From Lindgomyces ingoldianus (lineage: Eukaryota; Ascomycota; Dothideomycetes; Pleosporales; Lindgomycetaceae), in the NCBI RefSeq assembly GCF_010093535.1, contig NW_022985205.1:1-11312 (forward strand): 11,312 nt of DNA. Reading direction: 5' to 3'. Positions within the stretch are counted from its first letter, which is position 1; each line of letters starts with the position of its first letter. A program made the position numbers and the translations under genes. Under the pieces are notes generated by a model, which saw only the letters and a list, made by a program, of their open reading frames with translations, was not told the DNA's origin and searched no databases. Below, one piece after another: positions 1-8,949 of this stretch.

Positions 1-17
1 AATAGGGACTAAAGCGT

Positions 18-91
18 TGCAGGCAATGCAGGCACTGCAGGCAGACGCAGGCAGTGCATGCAACGCCTGCAATGCATGCAAGTGCATGCAA
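18..91. repeat. GC-rich tandem array, eight 9-10 bp units (TGCAGGCAN type)
   Basis: Eight consecutive units can be laid out from 18: three of TGCAGGCA plus 1-2 bases, one CGCAGGCAG, then TGCATGCAA, CGCCTGCAA and two more TGCATGCA units. TGCATGCA is a perfect 8-bp palindrome and occurs three times. The units are rich in GCA and TGC, which the local mutation process seems to spare. The array is far more GC-rich than the sequence to its right. Its function is unknown; it may be a minisatellite or the terminal repeat of another element lying to the left of the window. Confidence 0.8.
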
Positions 92-272
92 AAACTATGT
101 ATATAGTCTAGATCACAACTATAGTTAGAAGGTTGTAATTACTGTTTAGTTTATTATTAAGACTACCTCTTCCTTTGTTTTTTCTAAACTAAGAAGCTGT
201 GACTTTAATTAACAAGGACACTGCTGCCTAGTATATCTTGCACTATATATACCTCTCTTCCTATCCCTACAG
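92..272. other. Weakly mutated AT-rich spacer, possibly intronic
   Basis: No gene is visible. TCA and TGA trinucleotides still occur here (near 112, 198 and 274), unlike in the heavily mutated repeats. The right end is pyrimidine-rich and reads CCTCTCTTCCTATCCCTACAG up to 272, which resembles a fungal 3' splice site. If the stretch is an intron, its 5' splice site and branch point were not identified with confidence. Confidence 0.35.
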
Positions 273-434
273 ATCAGGTTTACTAAGCTCACTATACAGC
301 TGCTAGGACAAACTACAAGCCCTGCCTACCTCTCGCCCCGCATTACCCTGCACTCTGCTCGACGGACTGTACACCCGATCAAGCTAAGTTCTCCTCTTTC
401 CGCTAACAAACTACATAGGCTGACGTACTCCTAA
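273..434 (+). other. Possible terminal exon of an unrecognised gene (stop-free, little mutated)
   Basis: From the putative splice acceptor at 271-272 one frame stays open for 53 codons and ends at TAA 432-434. The translation is basic and rich in Ser, Thr, Leu and Pro (it begins IRFTKLTIQLLGQ and ends LHRLTYS). I do not recognise it. In its favour are the pyrimidine-rich stretch and CTACAG just upstream, the survival of TCA and CCG/TCG contexts that are lost elsewhere in the window, and balanced base composition. Against it, 160 open bases can arise by chance, no start codon is seen in frame, and no homology could be tested. It could equally be non-coding single-copy sequence next to the repeats. 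Confidence 0.2.
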
Positions 435-469
435 AAATACTATTTCGCTAGAGTAAGGATTGTAACACA

Positions 470-529
470 TTATTCTATAATTTACTGCTTTTTATTATAA
501 TTTAATACATTATTCTGTAATTTACTGCA
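470..529. repeat. 20-bp minisatellite, three units (short allele in copy A)
   Basis: Three adjoining 20-mers (470-489, 490-509, 510-529) of the type TTATTCTATAATTTACTGCA match, in order, the last three units of the twelve-unit array at 3561-3800. The middle unit (ending ATTTAATACA) is identical in both copies. Confidence 0.85.
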
Positions 530-537
530 TTATTAAG

Positions 538-557
538 ATACTGTGTAAGCACAGTAT
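538..557. repeat. Perfect palindrome in copy A (8-bp arms, 4-nt loop)
   Basis: ATACTGTG-TAAG-CACAGTAT. The equivalent site in copy B (3809-3828) differs in both arms, yet its arms still pair perfectly. Confidence 0.8.
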
Positions 558-924
558 ACTTCTGTCACACTATAACATTTATAGAGAGGTACCTAGCAGC
601 TATACAGTGCGTTCCTAGCAATGTAATAGTAATTATAATGCAGCTTTACAGCGCTTTAAAGCTAGAGCAGCCTAGCAGCTATTATAAGACTAAAAATTAA
701 GCTATTTACATATATAGCAGCGTAGATATTGCCTATAAAAAGTAAGTAATAAACATAAGTAAATACTAAAAGTTAATAAGTATATAGTCCTTTTTACTAG
801 TAAAAATCTTACTAAGCTGCTAAATTAGCTATATAAATATTACTATAAATATACTATTAGTATTTAAGGCTACACTAAGCCTTAGCTAAGTTGCTGTCTT
901 ACTTCTTAACTAATTACCTCCTAC

Positions 925-1095
925 AGGCGTCTGCAGATGTCTACCCCTGGCTCTCGCGCCTGTGCGGTGGACATCTTCTAATGCACTGGCCGCCTGCTGA
1001 GCCCGCTGCTAATGGCTCCTGTACTACACACACACACACACACACATATATATGTATAGATGGAGAGGCCCTAGGGCAGGCTAGGCTCTGCCCTT
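925..1095. other. GC-rich island inside repeat copy A
   Basis: This stretch keeps TGG, TGA and CpG (for example around 947-1010 and 1058-1090), although its surroundings are almost free of TGG and TGA. A stop-free frame from TTG 891 to 1121 crosses it but includes the (AC)n tract and is not open in copy B, so I do not treat it as a gene. It may be a regulatory segment of the repeat, or simply a segment that entered the process with fewer target sites. Confidence 0.4.
1026..1046. repeat. (AC)n microsatellite in copy A
   Basis: Twenty-one bases of uninterrupted AC dinucleotides are followed by TATATATGTATA. Copy B carries a tract of the same length at 4297-4317. Confidence 0.9.
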
Positions 1096-1433
1096 ACTTT
1101 TATCCTAAGCCTAAGTTTTAGCGTGCGCTACTTGCTACTATATATACTCTCTTTTACTATACACACTTACTTAGGGGGCATAAGCATAAGTCTATAGCGC
1201 AGAGCGCATTATAAGTGCGCAGATATTAACATTATAAACAACACTAAGCTGCGCGCTAATGCGCACTATATTCTAGCTATAATTTATAAGCAGTAGCTAG
1301 AGAATACGCACTAGGTCTATATTCTAAAGCAAAAGAAATTTAAGATAGTATTCTTACCCACCTGCCTACCTATTTATGTGTCTGTGTCTATGCTAACTCC
1401 TATGTCTAGGTGTTTTATAAGAGAAAGTAGTAC

Positions 1434-1454
1434 TATAATAGTAGCACTATTATA
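1434..1454. repeat. Hairpin next to an A-tract in copy A
   Basis: TATAATAGT-AGC-ACTATTATA is a perfect 9-bp stem with a 3-nt loop, followed by a run of A and AAGCTTTT. The same hairpin is unchanged in copy B at 4707-4727. Confidence 0.75.
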
Positions 1455-2337
1455 AAAAAAAAGCTTTTACTTTTTTTAGTTAAAAAAGTTATAAACTAGC
1501 TCTTAAAAACTAAGTTTTATAAAGTAAAAAGTAATATTTTTTAAAATAAAACATATTTTACTTAGTACTTAGTTTATACTTATATTATAGCTATTACTAA
1601 CTTTTAGTAAAAGTAGAAGACGCTAGGCATAAACAGCTACTTATTACTATATATAAATAGTGTAAGAGAGTACCTTTGGTTTTTATAGCATAAAAATGCT
1701 TAGCAAAATTAAGAGTAGTATGCTAATAAAAGTAAAAACACACTACTTAATAGCTACACTAAAGATAAGTTTAAGCAGCTCTGTAGTAAGCTATAAATAT
1801 ATAGTGCAAACATAAGCTTGTTTTTAGCAATAGTAAAGTGTTACTTCTATACACTAGTTAATTTTATGCTAGGCTACTATATACTTATGTGTAAAAGTAA
1901 CTGCTATTTTATAGAGATTTTAAACTTATTTACTTTTAAGTTTAAAAAAGAAAGCTTTATACACTATATACCTTTAATATTTACTACTTATATAAGTAAG
2001 TAGAACTAGCATAGCTAGCTTAAAATAATAAGTATGCTATAGTATAAAAAGCTAATTTTTTATATGCTTAGCAGCCTAGCTTTTTACCTACTTTATTACT
2101 AAAACCTAGGTAATAAGCTCTTTTTTAACTTTAGTAAGCACTTAGCCTAGTACTATATATAGCTAATTAAGGCTAGCATAGGTAATTGTACAGCAGCCTT
2201 CTTCTACAACTCCTAGCGCAACTAAGTTATAAAGGTGTATAGTTACACTAAGATTTTATCTTAAAAAAAAACTTACTTTTTATATAGTAAAATAGCTAAG
2301 CTAGTAAAGCTTAAAAAAGTTAGTAAAAATTAAATTT

Positions 2338-2356
2338 AGTAAGTAAGTAAGTAAAA
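2338..2356. repeat. Short GTAA tandem repeat
   Basis: Four consecutive GTAA units lie in AT-rich sequence. This is a low-complexity tract with no further assigned role. Confidence 0.6.
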
Positions 2357-2824
2357 TTAAAAGTAAATAGTTAGCTACTACTTTAACTTACTACTATAAA
2401 AGTTTATAAGGTCTATAGCTAGCTATCTACTATAAATAGACTACTTTAAAATTTTTTATATAGCTATTATACTTTTAAATAAGCTTCTATCTCTTATTTA
2501 GCTAAAGCTTAATGCGTAGAAGGGCTACTTTAGCTTATATACTAGCTAGATTAATAACTTAGCTAGAAAAAGCCTTATAAGCTTACTACTTTACTTTAAA
2601 AAAGTAATCCTCTAAGACTTAGCTGCACTGCGCTAGCGCTTCTCTAGCCACTCTGTGTAGAACTACCTAGTGTTCTAGCACAGAGCGTACACTGCCTTTG
2701 CTTAAGACATTAACATGTCTCTTAACACAAAGGCAGCTTCTAGTTAGCTATTAGTCTTATACTAAGTAATACCTCTACTTACTAACTAGCTTTAAGCGCT
2801 AAATGCTTAAAATAAGTAGTAAAT

Positions 2825-2858
2825 AAAAAAGCTTAAAAAAAAGCTTAAAAAAAAGCTT
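2825..2858. repeat. Three tandem A-tract/AAGCTT units (~12 bp)
   Basis: The units are AAAAAAGCTT (2825-2834) and then two identical AAAAAAAAGCTT units (2835-2846 and 2847-2858). A-tracts spaced at about one helical turn would be expected to bend DNA; whether this matters here is unknown. Confidence 0.7.
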
Positions 2859-3560
2859 AATTATATATATAAGCTATAAAGATTATAGTTTTAGTAGCTA
2901 TAAGTGCTTATGTCTAGCAGCCTTATGTTCTGCCTAGAGGCGTTGTAGGCGCAGGGCGGCCTGCTGCTGCTACTACCTCTACTTAGGCACACAGCAGCTG
3001 TGCTGCTGTTGCTAGCAGACATAGATTTAAGCAGGTATACCTCTGCCTAGGCTAGTATTGCGCCTACACTGTCTACACGCTTACCTAGCCTATTACCTTT
3101 ACTAGTAGTGCTTAAGCTAGCGCCTAAGCTAGAACCTGCACTAAAGCATTACATGTGCTGCGCTATAAAGACTATAAAGGATCTCTAGTGTAAATAGATA
3201 GTAGGCTTATAAGGCTAGCCTTTTATTACTAAGCTAGACAGGCGCTAGAGGAATAAGTAAAAGTTAAGTTATTAACGTAAGCTATAGTAGTACTTTTTAT
3301 AGCTTAAAGTTATTAAAAAAATTAGGCGCATTACATAAGTATAAAGAACTAGTAAGGAGGTAGCTATATAGTAAGTAAGCTAGTAGCAGTAGTAGTAGAG
3401 AGTTTTACTAGACTAGCTTTATAAGCATCTTAGAGTTGCTTAAAAAGAGAGCAATTGCCCCTAGTTTTATAGTTCTAGTATTATATATAGTTATTATTAT
3501 AAGAGTTAATTAATTAGTGTTTAAATAGTTATAGCTACTAAGTAAAAATTTTATTTTATA

Positions 3561-3800
3561 TTATTTTATAATTTACTATGTCTTGTTATAATTTACTATA
3601 TTATTCTATAATATGCTGTGTCTTGTTATAATTTGCTGCATTATTCTATAATTTACTATATTATTCTATAATATGCTACATTTTGTTATAATTTACTGCA
3701 TTATTTTATAATTTACTATGTTTTATTATAATTTACTATATTATTCTGTAATTTACTACTTTTTATTATAATTTAATACATTATTCTATAATTTACTGCA
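3561..3800. repeat. 20-bp minisatellite, twelve units (long allele at copy B)
   Basis: Twelve units follow each other with an exact 20-bp period and no indels. They resemble TTATTCTATAATTTACTATA and alternate with TCTTGTTATAATTTGCTGCA-like variants, which suggests a 40-bp higher-order unit in the left part (3581-3700). The last three units correspond to the three-unit array at 470-529, so this copy has nine extra units (180 bp). The differences between units are largely transitions. Confidence 0.9.
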
Positions 3801-3808
3801 TTATTAGA

Positions 3809-3828
3809 ATACTATGCAAGCATAGTAT
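3809..3828. repeat. Perfect palindrome in copy B
   Basis: ATACTATG-CAAG-CATAGTAT. Compared with copy A (538-557), one G became A in the left arm and the pairing C became T in the right arm, so pairing is preserved. Confidence 0.8.
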
Positions 3829-4296
3829 ACTTCTGTTACACTGTAACATTTATAGAGAGGTACCTAGCAGCTATACAGTATGTTCTTAGTAATATAATAG
3901 CAATTATAATGCAGCTCTATAGCGCTTTAAAGCTAGAGTAGCCTAGCAGCTATTATAAAACTAAAAATTAAGCTATTTACATATATAGTAGTGTAAATAT
4001 TACCTATAAAAAGTAGGTAATAAACATAAGTAAATACTAAAAGTTAATAAGCGCATAGTTTTTTTTACTAGTAAAAATCTTACTAAGCTACTAAATTAGC
4101 TATATAAATGTTACTATAGATATACTATTAGTATTTAAAGCTACACTAAGCTTTAGCTAAGTTACTATTTTACCTTTTAACTAATTACCTTCTGCAGGCG
4201 TCTGCAGATGTCTACCCCTAGCTCTCGCGCCTGTGCAGTGGACATCTTCTAATGCACTGGCTGCCTGCTGAGCCCGCCGCTAATGGCTTCTGTACT

Positions 4297-4317
4297 ACAC
4301 ACACACACACACACACA
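4297..4317. repeat. (AC)n microsatellite in copy B
   Basis: Twenty-one bases of AC repeats, the same length as in copy A, followed by TATATATATGTATA (two bases longer than in copy A). Confidence 0.9.
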
Positions 4318-4706
4318 TATATATATGTATAGATGGAGAGGCCCTAGGGCAGGCTAGGCCCTGCTCTTACTTTTATCCTAAGCCTAAGTTTTAGCGTGCG
4401 CTGCTTACTGCTATATATACTCTCTCTTACTATACACACTTACTTAGGGGGCATAAGCATAGGTCTACAGTGCAAGGCGCGTTGTAAGCGCGTAGATGTT
4501 AACATTATAAATAACACTAAGCTGCACGCTAATATGCACTATATTCTAGCTATAATTTGCAAGCAGTGGCTAGAGAATATGCACTAGGTTTATATTCTAA
4601 AGCAGAAGGAATTTAAAATAGTATTTTTGCCTACCTACCTGCCTATCTATGTGTCTGTGTCTGTGCTAACTTCTATGTCTAAGTATTTTATAAGAGGAAG
4701 TAGTAC

Positions 4707-4727
4707 TATAATAGTAGCACTATTATA
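4707..4727. repeat. Hairpin next to an A-tract in copy B
   Basis: The 9-bp stem and AGC loop are identical to those of copy A (1434-1454), followed by an A-run and AAGCTTTT. Its stem contains almost no mutable C contexts, which may be why it did not change. Confidence 0.75.
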
Positions 4728-4939
4728 AAAAAAAAGCTTTTACTTTTTTTAGTTAAAAAAGTTATAAACTAGCCTTTAAAAACTAAGTTTTATAAAGTAA
4801 AAAGTAATATTTTTTAAAATAAAATATATTTTACTTAGTACTTAGTTTATACTTATATTATAGCTATTACTAACCTTTAGTAAGAGTAAAAGACGCTAGG
4901 CATAAATAGCTACTTATTACTATGTATAAATAGTATAAG

Positions 4940-5205
4940 TGTCCGTACGCAGCAGCAGCGTCGCGGCCTGGATACGAGCGATCACGCACGAGCAGGATCA
5001 CGTATCTATGTCACATGATGCTCGTGCGCGAACCTCTGTGCGCGAACATCTAGATATCCCCCTTTTCCTCTGTACAGAGGAAAAACAAGAAGTAATTAAC
5101 ACTAGTTACCTAACACCTCTGTGCAATGTTTACACTGTGCAAACCTCTCTGTCTTATACGCATTTGCTAACACTAAGTGCTAGCTAGCAGAGAGTCTATT
5201 TAACA
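4940..5205 (+). repeat. 5' LTR of the copia element
   Basis: It begins TGTCCG and ends TTTAACA. It matches 10861-11128 with 21 single-base differences by my hand alignment, all transitions, plus two one-base length differences in C and A runs. Its left 150 bp is clearly the less mutated of the two LTRs and keeps CpG, TCA and TGA. A stop-free frame from GTG 4939 to 5187 runs through it only because of this low mutation load and is not a gene. Confidence 0.95.
4985..5028. repeat. Inverted repeat in the 5' LTR
   Basis: CGCACGAGCA (4985-4994) pairs perfectly with TGCTCGTGCG (5019-5028) across 24 nt. The match continues outward with one mismatch. The equivalent in the 3' LTR has a longer perfect stem. 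Confidence 0.75.
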
Positions 5206-5596
5206 CTAATTAGTAGTTTAAATACTGTAAAAGAGGAAGCTCTTCTTGTACCTTTTTATTTAAAAGTTTACATATAAAAAGAACCCTTTTCCTTACTACT
5301 TTAACTGTAAATTAGTAAAAGTAAAGATAAAGTCTAATTTATGTGTAAGTAGCTATAAATCTCTATTTAGTTACCTAAGTAAGAGCAAGAAACTTGTCTG
5401 TATAATACTATTTAGAGGTATTATATAAATAGTAGTGCTTGTTTAACGCTAGAAGGTCTGTTTTATCTTTTTGCATAAGGCTATTTAGAGGTAGCGTACA
5501 ACAAGAAGTAAGACAGCGCGCAACAACGCATAATTAACTACTATAAAGCAACAAGCAACGCTAGCTCTATCTATAACTAGCTAACATAATGTATTA
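5206..5596 (+). other. Leader of the copia element between the 5' LTR and the likely gag start
   Basis: This is where a primer-binding site would be expected, directly after the LTR (CTAATTAGTAG...). I cannot match it to a tRNA 3' end, and mutation may have blurred it. The gag frame is not strongly contradicted in the last ~150 bases, so translation may originally have begun upstream of 5597. Confidence 0.4.
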
Positions 5597-6940
5597 ATGT
5601 ATAACTAATACATACCTTTTATAGGCATCTTAGCAAAGACCCTAGCAAAGCAGATAAACATTAAAAATTAAGTAGATAAGATTAAACTATTAGATAACAC
5701 ACTTAAGAAGAAGCTTAATTTATATATAGCTAACTTAATTATAGAACTCTGCACATTAAGCGCAACAGATGTATGTACACTTAAGAACTTTTAAAACAAC
5801 TTTATAAAGTAAAAGCTTATACACTTTAGAGATCTTAGCTAACTATTTCTATAAAAACTAATTACTACTTTATAAAATAAAGGCATTAGCTTTAAGAAGA
5901 ACACAATAAAGGCTACTACATTATATAAACTTGCAAAAGAAGAACACATATTTACTATTCTACTAAAGCATTATATAAAACTATTACTACTATTACTAGT
6001 CTTAACGCAACAAAGGATGTCTCTGTATAAATTACCTATAGACCTAATACTTCCTCTGTAATTAGTATAACTACCTTATAATAGCTTACTGTACAAGAGC
6101 ATAACTAGGCAGCTACATATTCCTGTAGCCACAGCTCTGCATGAGATTCCCTAAAGCTTGTACCTACTGCATATAATTTAATTACTATATAATCTATACT
6201 AACTTCTACCTATATAAGATATTACAGCAGAGAACCTTACGCCTAAGAAGGTTATATAATTCTAGAAGGCATAAAGAAAGAAGAATAACTACATAAAGCA
6301 ACTATATAATATTCTAGCTAATAAGGCTATAGTATTTATTAAGCTCTGCTAACGCCTTACTATCCTTAAGGCATTATACACAAGCATCTTTTCTAATATC
6401 CTTAAAAGGCGCGCACACATGTTCTACTTTTATAATATTAGTCTAGAATAATTATAGAAGTTACTGTATAAGCAGCTTAGTAATTACTTTAATACTAATG
6501 TAAACTATAACTAGTATTAGACAGATTAGACAATAATAAGCTTTATATAAAGTAAGTAAAAGAACTTTATAAAAACTTTACATAAAGCTTTTAAAGCTAT
6601 AATTAATAAACTTACTTTTATATAAAGAGCTCTTAGTCTATAATTCTAAGGCAAGATACTGCTTTACACTGCTATTATATAAGCATGCTAAGGGCAACTT
6701 AAACTTAAACAAGCAATGTTCTTAATTAAGCCTATATATAAGGCACTATACAGTAACCTCTATTTAGCACTTTAGGTTATAATTAATTAATAAAACAATG
6801 CATTTATAAATAAATTCTAGAATGTATACTACACTAATAGGCAATATAGCTTACTATGTACACATAGCTATTAACAACATAGAAGAAGCCTAAGGGGATA
6901 TAAAAAATTATTTAGACTATAGTCCTTTACATAATTAAAG
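5597..6940 (+). other. Gag-like region of the polyprotein
   Basis: In the polyprotein frame this part is Lys-, Leu-, Gln- and Asn-rich and precedes the zinc knuckle, the position of the copia capsid protein. The segment just before the knuckle keeps a Tyr/Arg-rich pattern (around 6830-6900) that I associate with this fungal family. Identification rests mainly on position and on unbroken frame continuity with the recognised downstream domains. Confidence 0.7.
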
Positions 6941-6943
6941 CAA

Positions 6944-6985
6944 TGCTTTATCTGTTATAAGAAAAAATGTTAGTTAATAAATTAT
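6944..6985 (+). other. Zinc-knuckle remnant (nucleocapsid)
   Basis: The frame reads CFIC, four residues, C, four residues, Tyr: Cys codons at 6944-6946, 6953-6955 and 6968-6970 and TAT at 6983-6985. Related elements have a His at the last position as I recall, so CAT/CAC to TAT would be a C-to-T loss of one zinc ligand. A TAG at 6971-6973 stands where the family has Trp. The domain would bind the element's RNA. Confidence 0.75.
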
Positions 6986-7269
6986 TCTTATATAAATTAA
7001 TTCTATGCAAAACGCTAATATATCTCTTTATATAAAGAATTCTATAACAAGACACTAACATGTAAGAAAGTAAATATATATATTTAAAAGTTTAAAGGTA
7101 AACTAGAGCAGAAGAAAAAGAAGTTGCATAATAATAATAACTTAGATAAAAAAGAAAGTAAGAAGATTATTAACTACCTTACTAATGCTGCATTTCTCTA
7201 CTGCGCAACTACAGAGGACATCTACAGCCTAGAACCTAAAGAATACACAGAACAGTTTATCCTTAAAGA

Positions 7270-7625
7270 TTAATACTATACAGTATACTAAGGTAAACTA
7301 TAAGATACTAGCGCAGTAAGAATCTCTACTATAGAGAAGTTATAACTTAAAGCATACCTACAAGAATTCCCTTATACAAAAGTAGACTAGACACTAAAAA
7401 AAAAAAGTATTAGCTTTAAAAAACAAGAATTAACAAAATTAATTAGTACTATATAAATTACTAACCTAGTTAGTAACGTAACATATTACATCCTAGACAC
7501 TCTAACACTGTTCCTACTATCTCTAGCAGACGCAGACTAAATAGGTGCATACTTTAACAACATTTTAAATATTATTATACGTAAAGACAAAACTACTGTC
7601 TCTGTTATATAAAAATAGGGACACT
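7270..7625 (+). other. Aspartic protease domain remnant
   Basis: The active-site triad Asp-Thr-Gly is recognisable as GAT-ACT-AGC at 7304-7312, that is Asp-Thr-Ser, with the Gly codon GGC apparently changed to AGC. A hydrophobic block ending LADAD, a stop, then IGAYFNN (about 7530-7565) is the conserved far end of this domain in the family. A TAA directly precedes the motif. Retroviral-type proteases need the Gly, so the enzyme would be inactive even without the stops. Confidence 0.8.
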
Positions 7626-7690
7626 TTTTTTTTAACATTAGTAAGAAAGAATCTATGTCTTTCTTTACTAAATTAGAACTCTACTGCCTC

Positions 7691-8182
7691 TACTGCTAAT
7701 TTAGACACCCCTGCATAGAGAGACTCTAGAAGATGCTAACTAGCGCTAGCTACAACATTAATGCTGCAGTGCTAGAAGAGATTAAGAAATTCTGCCACCT
7801 CTGCTAATTATACAACTAGGCCCTATAAAGATTTAAGTTTATAATTAAAGATAACACCTACTTTAACTATAAAGTTATTATTAATATTATATAAATTAAT
7901 AATAGAGATGTCTTACATGTTATTAATGTAGACACATTATTTTAGGCTGCCACATTCCTAAAATCTATGTCTGCATAAGATACCTAGAATGCACTGTGCA
8001 AATGCTAGATTAACACCTATTAAGGACCCTTAGACTATATTGTGCATAACTCTAGTACAAACTTTGCTTTAGAGGATTTTTAAGCTTATGCAAAGATTAT
8101 AAAAGCTACATGCAGGCAGATGCCTATAGAAGCACATTAGGTAGTTAGAAAGGTTAAGCGCGCACACGCACCTCTCTAATAA
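7691..8182 (+). other. Integrase: zinc-binding region and catalytic core, all three acidic positions lost
   Basis: The HHCC region has His at 7706-7708 and CHLC at 7793-7804, but the first expected His is TAC (7691-7693). In the core, the expected first Asp lies in the block reading VIINI and is AAT (7883-7885). The second, in YIVHNSSTNF, is AAC (8048-8050). The catalytic Glu, in the block reading RKVKR, is AAG (8156-8158). Each change is one G-to-A transition from Asp or Glu codons. Alignment to the family is from memory, but spacing and flanking residues fit well. Confidence 0.88.
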
Positions 8183-8620
8183 GTGTTTAACATCTTAAAG
8201 ACTAAGCTAGGTAACTGTACAGATAATAAGGCTATCCTGCAGATAGTAGTTAAGGCTCTAAACAACACAGCTAGCCTATACAGTCTAGTACCCACGCTAC
8301 TAGTCTTTAGGGCATACCTAAGAATTAACCTAGACTCTTTACTATTACTAAACATTATTATACAAGCAAGCGCTATATAAAAAGCAATAAAGATACTTTA
8401 AAAGGACTATGTAAAAGTAAACATTAATTATATAATTAACACCTATAATAGCCTTATAATGTATAAAGTTCTTAACCTCCCCCTTAGCTTAAAAATTATA
8501 GCATAAAGGGAGAAGAAAGGCTAGACTAGCCTATATAAAATTAAGAGCATTAAAAGGAGAGACATTATTATTAAAAAAAAAAATAGCCTACTAAAGCTCT
8601 AATATACGCAGGCTAAACTG
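8183..8620 (+). other. Integrase C-terminal part, including the longest open piece of the polyprotein
   Basis: From GTG 8183 to the TAA at 8378-8380 the frame is open for 65 codons. It contains the block VVKALNNTASLYSLVPTLLV, which I recognise as the conserved stretch after the core in fungal copia integrases. It is part of the polyprotein, not a gene of its own. A basic block at about 8490-8620, with a Gly and a TAG where Trp is expected, corresponds to the small DNA-binding domain at the end of integrase. Confidence 0.85.
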
Positions 8621-8949
8621 TACTATAAAGAAAAGAAGGAAGATAACCTACCTGCAACAGATAACCTAGATAAACTAATCCCTATATAAAGGGATCTTTT
8701 AAAGAAGAGGAAGAGAGAACAGCTTTATAAGAATATTGCAAAGGCAGAACTAGAGCCTACTACAGACTAAGCCCCTTAGAATAGCAATGCCGCACTAGTG
8801 CAAAGGGAAGATATAGATACTAAGAAAAGTAAAAGGTAAAAGAAACCTATATAAAGTCTAGACTAGGTATTTCTAACCTAGAAGAAGAAGAATAATTAGG
8901 CCTTATCTATTAAGCTCTATATAGACAGTGTAATTACTACACTTAAAAA

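Larger units (their letters stand above)
470..1666. repeat. Long direct repeat, copy A (~1.2 kb)
   Basis: Copy A aligns co-linearly with 3741-4939 over its whole length. The differences I see are nearly all C/T or G/A transitions in either direction, with few indels, as expected if two copies were mutated independently by RIP. In order it contains three 20-bp minisatellite units, a 20-bp palindrome, a GC-rich island around 925-1095 with an (AC)n tract, an inverted repeat AGTGCGCA/TGCGCACT (1214-1221 and 1260-1267), and a hairpin next to an A-tract. No TG...CA ends are evident and no protein could be recognised. Together with copy B it could be the LTR pair of a defective element enclosing 1667-3560, or two copies of another dispersed repeat. 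Confidence 0.85.
1667..3560. other. AT-rich mutated sequence between the two repeat copies; no gene recognised
   Basis: Every frame on both strands is broken by TAA and TAG. Reading these stops as mutated Gln or Trp codons leaves several overlapping frames equally plausible, so that approach does not identify a coding frame here, and no domain motif stands out. A GC-richer patch lies at about 2925-3150 with GCAGC/GCTGC runs. Small repeats are listed separately. If copies A and B are LTRs, this ~1.9 kb would be the internal region of a defective or non-autonomous element. Confidence 0.5.
3741..4939. repeat. Long direct repeat, copy B (~1.2 kb)
   Basis: This is a co-linear counterpart of 470-1666 with the same internal landmarks: a palindrome at 3809-3828, a GC-rich island around 4195-4370, an (AC)n tract and a hairpin plus A-tract. 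The recognisable match ends at TATAAG 4934-4939, immediately before the TG of the copia 5' LTR. The sequence that follows this point in copy A (AGAGTACCTTTGG, from 1667) is not found on either side of the copia element, so copy B either ends here naturally or lost its continuation. Confidence 0.85.

Noticed and set aside
18..91. CRISPR array
   Set aside because: Units are 9-10 bp and contiguous, with no spacers, and the context is eukaryotic. The same applies to the 20-bp array at 3561-3800.
891..1121. 76-codon open frame across the GC-rich island of repeat copy A
   Set aside because: It starts at TTG, includes an (AC)n microsatellite translated as alternating Thr-His, and is interrupted in copy B (TAG in place of TGG near 4219). 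It shows no protein family features.
1818..2003. 61-codon open frame, rich in Phe, Tyr and Ile
   Set aside because: Its composition is what AT-rich mutated DNA gives by chance. It has no motif, it starts at a non-ATG codon, and it has no supporting context.
1667..3560. Decayed protein frames on either strand between the repeats (for example minus strand from about 3240 down to 2250, or plus strand about 2910-3500)
   Set aside because: Treating TAA/TAG as lost Gln/Trp codons opens several overlapping frames on both strands with similar plausibility, and none shows a recognisable domain. Without homology this is not evidence for a gene.
4396..4587. 63-codon open frame in repeat copy B
   Set aside because: I see no protein features or motif in it. 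It lies wholly within the ~1.2 kb repeat and looks like a chance frame there.
4939..5187. 82-codon open frame at the start of the copia element
   Set aside because: It lies within the 5' LTR, starts at a GTG overlapping the LTR boundary, and exists only because this LTR half is little mutated. The 3' LTR counterpart has stops.
8183..8380. 65-codon open frame as a separate gene
   Set aside because: It is in frame with the copia polyprotein and matches the post-core part of integrase. It is simply the longest stretch without a mutation-made stop.
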